A stretch of 16,365 bases of DNA, taken from Treponema sp. Its GTDB lineage: Bacteria > Spirochaetota > Spirochaetia > Treponematales > Breznakiellaceae. Positions 12,522 to 16,365 of this stretch are shown in pieces (position 1 is the stretch's first letter; every line of letters begins with the position of its first letter). A program made the translations under genes and the position numbers. Where the stretch lies: NCBI GenBank assembly GCA_031271075.1, contig JAISWN010000171.1:1-16365 (forward strand), read 5' to 3'. Below the pieces are notes generated by a model. It made no database searches and was not told the DNA's origin. It saw only the letters and a list, made by a program, of their open reading frames with translations.

Positions 12522-14282
12522 TTACGCGATAATTTTCTGTCCGGCCGGATCAATCCCTTCCGCCTTGGCCCCAATCTCGTCCCGCAACTCTTTTTCCAGG
12601 GTTTTGAACCGCTCGCTCTGCCATTCGGAGCCGTTGTAGTCCAGGAAACGCTGCCTGAGCCGGTTGAACCAACTGCGGGCCTCGTTCTTGTCGGGGAAAC
12701 TGAAACGGGAAGCCATGATGCCCAGGAGGATGGCGAAAACATGGGCCTGCCGTTCCGGGCTTACCGAGGAATCTACCGGATCGAAGGAGTTCTGCTGGAA
12801 GTAGACCGCGTCCAGAAAATCGCCTTTGAGGTAGATGATGTAGTCCTCCAGGCTGGTTCCCTCCTCGCCCACTACCTTCATCATCTGCTCCACCTCGCTT
12901 CCCCGCCTCATAAAACCGTGGGCGTAGGAGACCTTGTCCCGGGAAAGGATCCCTTTGTACTTGGACCAGGAATCCAGGGGATGGATGGCAGGGTATTTGC
13001 GGGCGTAGGATCGTTCGTAGGAGAGGCCGTGGAAGGCCCCCACGACTTTGAGGGTGGCCTGGGTGACCGGCTCCTCGAAGTTACCGCCCGCCGGGCTGAC
13101 CGTCCCGCCGATGGTGACCGATCCGACGGATCCGTCCCTGAGCCGCACGATACCTCCCCGCTCGTAGAAACTGGCAATGGTGGATTCCAGGTAGGCGGGG
13201 AAGGCTTCCTCGCCGGGGATCTCCTCCAGGCGGCCGGACATTTCCCGCATGGCCTGGGCCCAGCGACTGGTGGAATCCGCCAGGAGGAGGATGTTGAGCC
13301 CCATCTGGCGGTAATACTCGGCCAGGGTTACCGCGGTGTACACCGAAGCCTCCCGGGCCGCCACGGGCATGGAGGAGGTGTTGCAGATGATGACCGTCCG
13401 TTCCATCAGGGAGCGGCCGGTGCGGGGGTCGGTGAGTTCGGGGAACTCTTTGAGGGTTTCAACAACTTCGCCGGCCCGCTCCCCGCAGGCGGCAAGGATG
13501 ACGATATCCACATCGGCGTGGCGGCTGATGATCTGCTGCAGAACCGTCTTGCCCGCGCCGAAGGGGCCGGGGATACAGTAGGTACCCCCCCGGGCCACCG
13601 GGAAGAAGGTGTCGATAAGCCTGACCCTTGTAACCATCGGGTCTACCGGCTTAAGCCGCTCCTCGTAACAGTCCACCGGCCGCTTAACCGGCCAGCGGAA
13701 ACTCATGGTCACAGGCAGGGTATTGCCCTTTTCATCTTTCAGTTCCGCGATAGTGTCCCGGATCTTGTAGGATCCGGCGGGCTTGATTGAAGATACGGTG
13801 TAGTTTCCGTAAAACCCGAAGGGAACCATGACCCGGTGGGTAAAGGCCCCTTCGGGAACCGTGCCCAAGGTATCGGCCCGGACTACCGGATCGCCGGGTT
13901 TTACCGCCGGGCTAAATTCCCAGGTTTTCTCCGAGGAAAGGGCGTCCAGATAGACCCCCCGTTCCAGGAAGTAGCCCGCCGCCTCGGCAAGCTGGGGCAG
14001 GGGGTTCTGGAGCCCGTCGTAGACCTGGCCTAAAAGGCCGGGACCCAGTTCCACGGCCAGCATGTCCCCGGTAAACTCTACCTCGTCCCCTATGGAGATC
14101 CCCCTGGTTATCTCGAAAACCTGCAACTGGGAAATGTCCCCCCGGATACGGATAACTTCGCTTTTAAGCCGCTTACCGGCCACCTTGACGTAGCCCACCT
14201 CGTTCATGGAGACATTCCCCTGGAAGCGGACGCTTACCATATTGCCGTTGACGGCTACCACATTGCCTTTTGTTCCGGTCAT
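12522..14282 (-). CDS. atpA: V/A-type ATP synthase subunit A (catalytic)
   Basis: The catalytic head subunit, 586 residues, typical for the family. Features in order: an N-terminal barrel (VVAVNGNMVSVRF), the A-specific bulge region (GFYGNYTVSSIKPAGSY, near 156-172) that distinguishes V-type A from F-type beta, the Walker A loop GPFGAGKT at 239-246, catalytic Glu268 in ACGERAGEV, and NTSSMPVAAREASVY, LLLADSTSRWAQAMREMSGRL and GGTVSPAGGNFEEPVTQATL further on. Nothing is missing. Its ATG overlaps the stop of the DUF2764 gene (ATGA), so translation is coupled. The enzyme may synthesise ATP or hydrolyse it to pump ions; the sequence does not decide. Confidence 0.98.
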   Translation of the reverse strand: MTGTKGNVVAVNGNMVSVRFQGNVSMNEVGYVKVAGKRLKSEVIRIRGDISQLQVFEITRGISIGDEVEFTGDMLAVELGPGLLGQVYDGLQNPLPQLAEAAGYFLERGVYLDALSSEKTWEFSPAVKPGDPVVRADTLGTVPEGAFTHRVMVPFGFYGNYTVSSIKPAGSYKIRDTIAELKDEKGNTLPVTMSFRWPVKRPVDCYEERLKPVDPMVTRVRLIDTFFPVARGGTYCIPGPFGAGKTVLQQIISRHADVDIVILAACGERAGEVVETLKEFPELTDPRTGRSLMERTVIICNTSSMPVAAREASVYTAVTLAEYYRQMGLNILLLADSTSRWAQAMREMSGRLEEIPGEEAFPAYLESTIASFYERGGIVRLRDGSVGSVTIGGTVSPAGGNFEEPVTQATLKVVGAFHGLSYERSYARKYPAIHPLDSWSKYKGILSRDKVSYAHGFMRRGSEVEQMMKVVGEEGTSLEDYIIYLKGDFLDAVYFQQNSFDPVDSSVSPERQAHVFAILLGIMASRFSFPDKNEARSWFNRLRQRFLDYNGSEWQSERFKTLEKELRDEIGAKAEGIDPAGQKIIA

Positions 14283-14911
14283 TTCGATTCTCCCACGGGT
14301 GACACACCCTGCGCGCGTTCCAGGATGGAAGCGTATAGTGATTTATATTCCGCAAAACCCGCCTCCGTGTCGAACAGGCTATGCCGTTCCAGGAGGAGCA
14401 GTTTGAGAAGGTACGCGTAAACGGTATTCCGGCTGAAGTAGTTTATCCCCTGGAGTTCCTCAATGGCGTTCCACCGGGCCCTGTCCAGGAAGAGTTCCGC
14501 CTCCAGGGGGGCCTCCACCGCCATGGCGTTCAGCGCCGTGGCCGCCGCCTCCGCGGGATGCCCGGGAGGCTCTACCGGAACGCCTCCTTCCCGCTTTGTC
14601 CGCTGGGCCCGGGCCTGGGCAAGGTTGAGCCGCAGGGTTCGTTCCCATTCCCGCCAACGGTCGATAAAAACGCAGCCCGAGGGGAGGAGTTCCGCGTAGA
14701 CGGGGCCTCCCTCAAGGGCGGGACTTCCCGCCTCTTTCCCCCAGGGCTTTGCCCGAGGCTCCGGATCCAGGGAAACCTGGTCCAGCAGCGCCGCGTCCTC
14801 CCCGCCCATAAGGCTCCCCGCCAGATCCCGAAAGGCGGCGGAACTCATGGGGGGATGCTCGCCGTACATCAGGCTGGGAAGCTGGGCTACCAGGTAGTAA
14901 TAGGAACCCAC
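14279..14911 (-). CDS. DUF2764-type V/A-ATPase-associated protein (possible subunit C counterpart)
   Basis: A 210-residue protein in the slot between atpE and atpA that spirochaete and some anaerobe ATPase operons fill with DUF2764. It opens MGSYYYLVAQLPSLMYGEHPPMS, typical of that family, and is mainly helical (FIDRWREWERTLRLNLAQAR; WNAIEELQGINYFSRNTVYAYLLKLLLLERHSLFD). In archaeal-type enzymes subunit C (the rotor adaptor) is encoded at about this place, and no standard C gene is seen here. A role as a divergent C subunit is plausible but unproven. The start is GTG at 14911, three bases after the atpE stop; AAGGA lies about 10 bases upstream. A variable Pro/Gly-rich middle section (about 50-70 and 110-125) has no recognisable motif. 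Confidence 0.85.
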   Translation of the reverse strand: MGSYYYLVAQLPSLMYGEHPPMSSAAFRDLAGSLMGGEDAALLDQVSLDPEPRAKPWGKEAGSPALEGGPVYAELLPSGCVFIDRWREWERTLRLNLAQARAQRTKREGGVPVEPPGHPAEAAATALNAMAVEAPLEAELFLDRARWNAIEELQGINYFSRNTVYAYLLKLLLLERHSLFDTEAGFAEYKSLYASILERAQGVSPVGESK

Positions 14912-14914
14912 CGT

Positions 14915-15529
14915 CTATAGTTCCTTCGTCTGGCTTTTTAGAATTTCCGCGAGCCGGGGGTTGAGGTAGGCCGAGAGCAGTTCCGCCACCGACTCGGCGG
15001 AGAAATCGTAGTACGCCGAACCGTCTTTGTTGGCGATCCGGAAACCCGCGTTAAGGCTCCGGCTGGGTTTGAGTTCCAGCCCCTTCTTCAGTTCCGCGGC
15101 AAGTTTTTCCCGGAAAAAGGACTCAAGCTTCCCAAGCTGGCCTTCGCTGAGTATAAGATCCAGCGAATCGGCCCCTTTGCCCGCCCAGCCCTTTACCAGA
15201 TCCGGCAGGGCGCTCTTGAGGGTATCCTCGCCGTAAGCCTCGGCGGTCTCCCGGACGGTAATTTTATCCAAAATGGCCTGAATTTCACCCTTAAAAGCCA
15301 GTACCAGGTTCCGGGAAGCCTGCTCCAGCGCGGCGATCCCGGCCTTTTCAAAGCGTTCGGAATCGGATTTAGCCTTGGCGACAATAGCTTCAGCCTCCCG
15401 GTTCGCCGCTTCCACGATCCGCCTTGCCTCGGCTTCAGCCTGGGCTTTAAGCCGGGAGGCCTCCCCGGAAGCGGAGTCTATGCCGTCCCGCTTTATTTTG
15501 TCGATGAGTTCCTGCAATTGGATTTCCAT
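14915..15529 (-). CDS. atpE: V/A-type ATP synthase subunit E (peripheral stalk)
   Basis: The first gene of the operon, 204 residues. Residues 1-80 form a long Ala/Glu/Lys-rich helix (DKIKRDGIDSASGEASRLKA, EAEARRIVEAANREAEAIVA), as in the E subunit of the peripheral stalk, which tethers the head to subunit I. The C-terminal half is a mixed domain (DLILSEGQLGKLESFFREKL, SVAELLSAYLNPRLAEIL). No separate subunit G/H partner, which normally makes a heterodimer with E, is found in the window. The ATG has AGAGGA about 6 bases upstream, and the TATAAT promoter lies about 50 bases ahead. The identification relies on position plus family-like helical layout, since E subunits diverge strongly. Confidence 0.93.
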   Translation of the reverse strand: MEIQLQELIDKIKRDGIDSASGEASRLKAQAEAEARRIVEAANREAEAIVAKAKSDSERFEKAGIAALEQASRNLVLAFKGEIQAILDKITVRETAEAYGEDTLKSALPDLVKGWAGKGADSLDLILSEGQLGKLESFFREKLAAELKKGLELKPSRSLNAGFRIANKDGSAYYDFSAESVAELLSAYLNPRLAEILKSQTKEL

Positions 15530-15576
15530 ATTTTCCTCTTTCGTTTAGCCAATCCGGGCAAAGATATATCTCTAAA

Positions 15577-15603
15577 ATTATACATATTCCGGAGATATTG
15601 CAA
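15577..15603 (-). promoter_or_regulatory. Promoter of the V/A-ATPase operon
   Basis: Minus strand: a perfect TATAAT (15577-15582) with TTGCAA (15598-15603) 15 bases upstream; a shifted CTTGCA would give 16. The short spacer makes the -35 less certain than the -10. A perfect 10-bp palindrome, AGATATATCT at 15562-15571, covers the expected start point and could be an operator. The leader to the atpE ATG is about 40 bases. Confidence 0.6.
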
Positions 15604-15626
15604 GCGTAATCCCGGTCCGGCCCATT

Positions 15627-15737
15627 CTAAACGTTCAATTCCCGGTATTTCCCCGGCGAAAGGCCGTACCGTTTCTTGAAAATCCGGGAGAAATAGTTGA
15701 CATCTAAGCATGAATAATGGAAGAGGCGTTCCCTCCA
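15627..15737 (-). pseudogene. Remnant of an AraC-family regulator (C-terminal helices only)
   Basis: In one minus-strand frame, opened by a TAA at 15738-15740 and closed by TAG at 15627, 36 residues appear that end in DVNYFSRIFKKRYGLSPGKY followed by RELNV. This is the near-consensus end of an AraC-type DNA-binding domain (second helix-turn-helix, the ...YFSRxFKKxxGxSPxxYR signature). No start codon or ribosome site precedes it and the upstream 200+ residues are missing, so it is a relic. The seven or so residues before the match (WRERLFHYS) do not look AraC-like, so the break point is probably near 15710-15717. It lies between the ATPase promoter and the protease gene. Confidence 0.75.
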
Positions 15738-15751
15738 TTATCCCGCTCCCT

Positions 15752-16165
15752 TCACTTGACCACGTTGTACCGCTTGTCCCCGTGGGCGCCGGTAACTTCC
15801 TGCGTTTTGGGGAGGATCATCAAATCAAGCCCTTCCAGGGGATACGCGCCCAAAAGAATGTCCTCCTCACCGGAAAGGACCACCGCCCGGCAGGAGGCCT
15901 TTCGGTTTTTCCAGCGGATCTCCACCCATTCCGTTACCTGGCTGGGAACCGTTCCCCCTCCGGCCACGGTGGATTTACGGGTTTCCTCCACCCGCAGCCC
16001 CAGCTTGTCACGGGTTTCCTCGTTGATTATCAGGGTCCACGCGCCCGTATCGACCACGGCGTTGACCGTGAGCCGTCTGACCTGCTCCTGGGGCATGTAT
16101 CCCCGGTTCGCGACGCCCTGATCTTCAATGTTGACCAGGGTAATTTCCGTTCTGACTTCGCCCAT
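15752..16165 (-). CDS. Retropepsin-like (clan AA) aspartic protease family protein
   Basis: A 137-residue protein with the single-lobe retropepsin pattern: NAVVDTGAWTLIINEETRDKLG with catalytic D39-T-G-A42, the flap region KSTVAGGGTVPSQVTEWVEI, and the second hydrophobic-Gly signature EDILLGAYPLEGLDLMILP near 101-119. Such proteins act as homodimers, each giving one Asp. Stand-alone bacterial members are common in spirochaetes, cyanobacteria and green sulfur bacteria, but their substrates are largely unknown. No signal peptide or membrane segment is seen, so it is probably cytoplasmic. ATG at 16165 has AAGGAG 7 bases upstream. A possible TATAGT -10 lies at about 16182-16187, but no good -35 is present. 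It has no obvious link to the ATPase genes. Confidence 0.85.
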   Translation of the reverse strand: MGEVRTEITLVNIEDQGVANRGYMPQEQVRRLTVNAVVDTGAWTLIINEETRDKLGLRVEETRKSTVAGGGTVPSQVTEWVEIRWKNRKASCRAVVLSGEEDILLGAYPLEGLDLMILPKTQEVTGAHGDKRYNVVK

Positions 16166-16221
16166 GGTATGCTCCTTACTCTACTATAGCGGTAAGGGAT
16201 AAAAGATAAGCCCCATCTCTC

Positions 16222-16264
16222 ACCTGTTACCTGTTACCTGTTCCCAAAACAGGTGACTGACACC
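16222..16264. repeat. Three tandem heptamers, hairpin and short palindrome
   Basis: ACCTGTT is repeated three times without change (16222-16242). The last copy pairs with AACAGGT at 16248-16254 to make a 7-bp hairpin with loop CCCAA. Overlapping this is GGTG-ACTGA-CACC (16252-16264), which resembles REP-type palindromes. It lies in the gap between the protease gene and the partial gene at the right edge. Confidence 0.65.
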
Positions 16265-16302
16265 CCTGCGTTCCCCTTGCTGCCTGAATTTGGCGTGCGG
16301 CC

Positions 16303-16365
16303 CTACCACTCTTTGGGCTTAAAACCTTCCGGCGGCGGAAGCAGGCGGACATCTTCTCCCGATAA
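16303..16365 (-). CDS. C-terminal end of an unidentified protein (runs off the window)
   Basis: The minus strand entering from the right edge has an open frame of 20 codons ending in TAG at 16303: LSGEDVRLLPPPEGFKPKEW. The composition and the charged/aromatic PKEW end are credible for a real C-terminus, and the operon direction fits. The fragment is too short to identify. A short antitoxin-like or regulatory protein is possible, but nothing in the fragment shows it. Confidence 0.4.
   Translation of the reverse strand, partial: LSGEDVRLLPPPEGFKPKEW

Noticed and set aside
11478..13790. A 770-codon open frame on the plus strand opposite atpA and atpB
   Set aside because: It mirrors codon positions of two certain genes, has no ribosome site or family motif, and is expected opposite GC-rich coding.
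15493..15738. An 81-codon minus-strand open frame overlapping the atpE start
   Set aside because: It covers the promoter and the AraC relic in the wrong frame; the product has no recognisable features.

Overview
The window reads as chromosomal DNA from a spirochaete of the genus Treponema or a close relative, probably one of the GC-rich host- or termite-associated types. The basis is an archaeal-type (V/A) ATPase operon in the spirochaete order E - DUF2764 - A - B - D - I - K. A second block holds S20, an HU-like protein, apolipoprotein N-acyltransferase and a probable Rho; I recall (not checked) the same neighbourhood in Treponema pallidum. All recognisable genes lie on the minus strand, so transcription runs from high to low coordinates. 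Four genes appear to start at TTG and one at GTG.

Right edge, about 15.6-16.4 kb: the last residues of an unidentified gene; an intergenic patch with three tandem heptamers, a hairpin and a short palindrome; a small retropepsin-like aspartic protease; and an unlisted remnant of an AraC-type regulator (only the last DNA-binding helices survive) just before the ATPase promoter.

Centre, about 7.9-15.6 kb: the ATPase operon, with a TATAAT promoter ahead of atpE. The membrane ring subunit K has the residues that bind Na+ in the Enterococcus hirae enzyme, so a sodium-coupled enzyme is predicted. Three back-to-back hairpins lie between atpI and atpK. ispG (isoprenoid precursor synthesis) and a secreted or anchored repeat protein follow closely and may be co-transcribed.

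Left half, about 0-5.3 kb: a good sigma-70-type promoter drives a 57-residue zinc-ribbon protein, then rpsT, HU, lnt, a response regulator, a bactofilin, a CinA/PncC-like amidase and a probable rho, mostly with tiny gaps or ATGA overlaps. Between rpsT and HU sits a 290-bp miniature transposable element with 12-bp inverted ends (11 matching) and a perfect 8-bp target duplication; one end reads GTAACTATTCAG, like IS66-family ends. It carries two 33-bp hairpin repeats and a strong bidirectional terminator-like hairpin, and it inserted 12 bp upstream of the HU start. Without it, rpsT and HU would be only 38 bp apart. This element is the most striking non-coding feature in the window.

No rRNA, tRNA or CRISPR array was seen. 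The long plus-strand open frames opposite the ATPase and lnt genes are by-products of GC-rich coding on the other strand.
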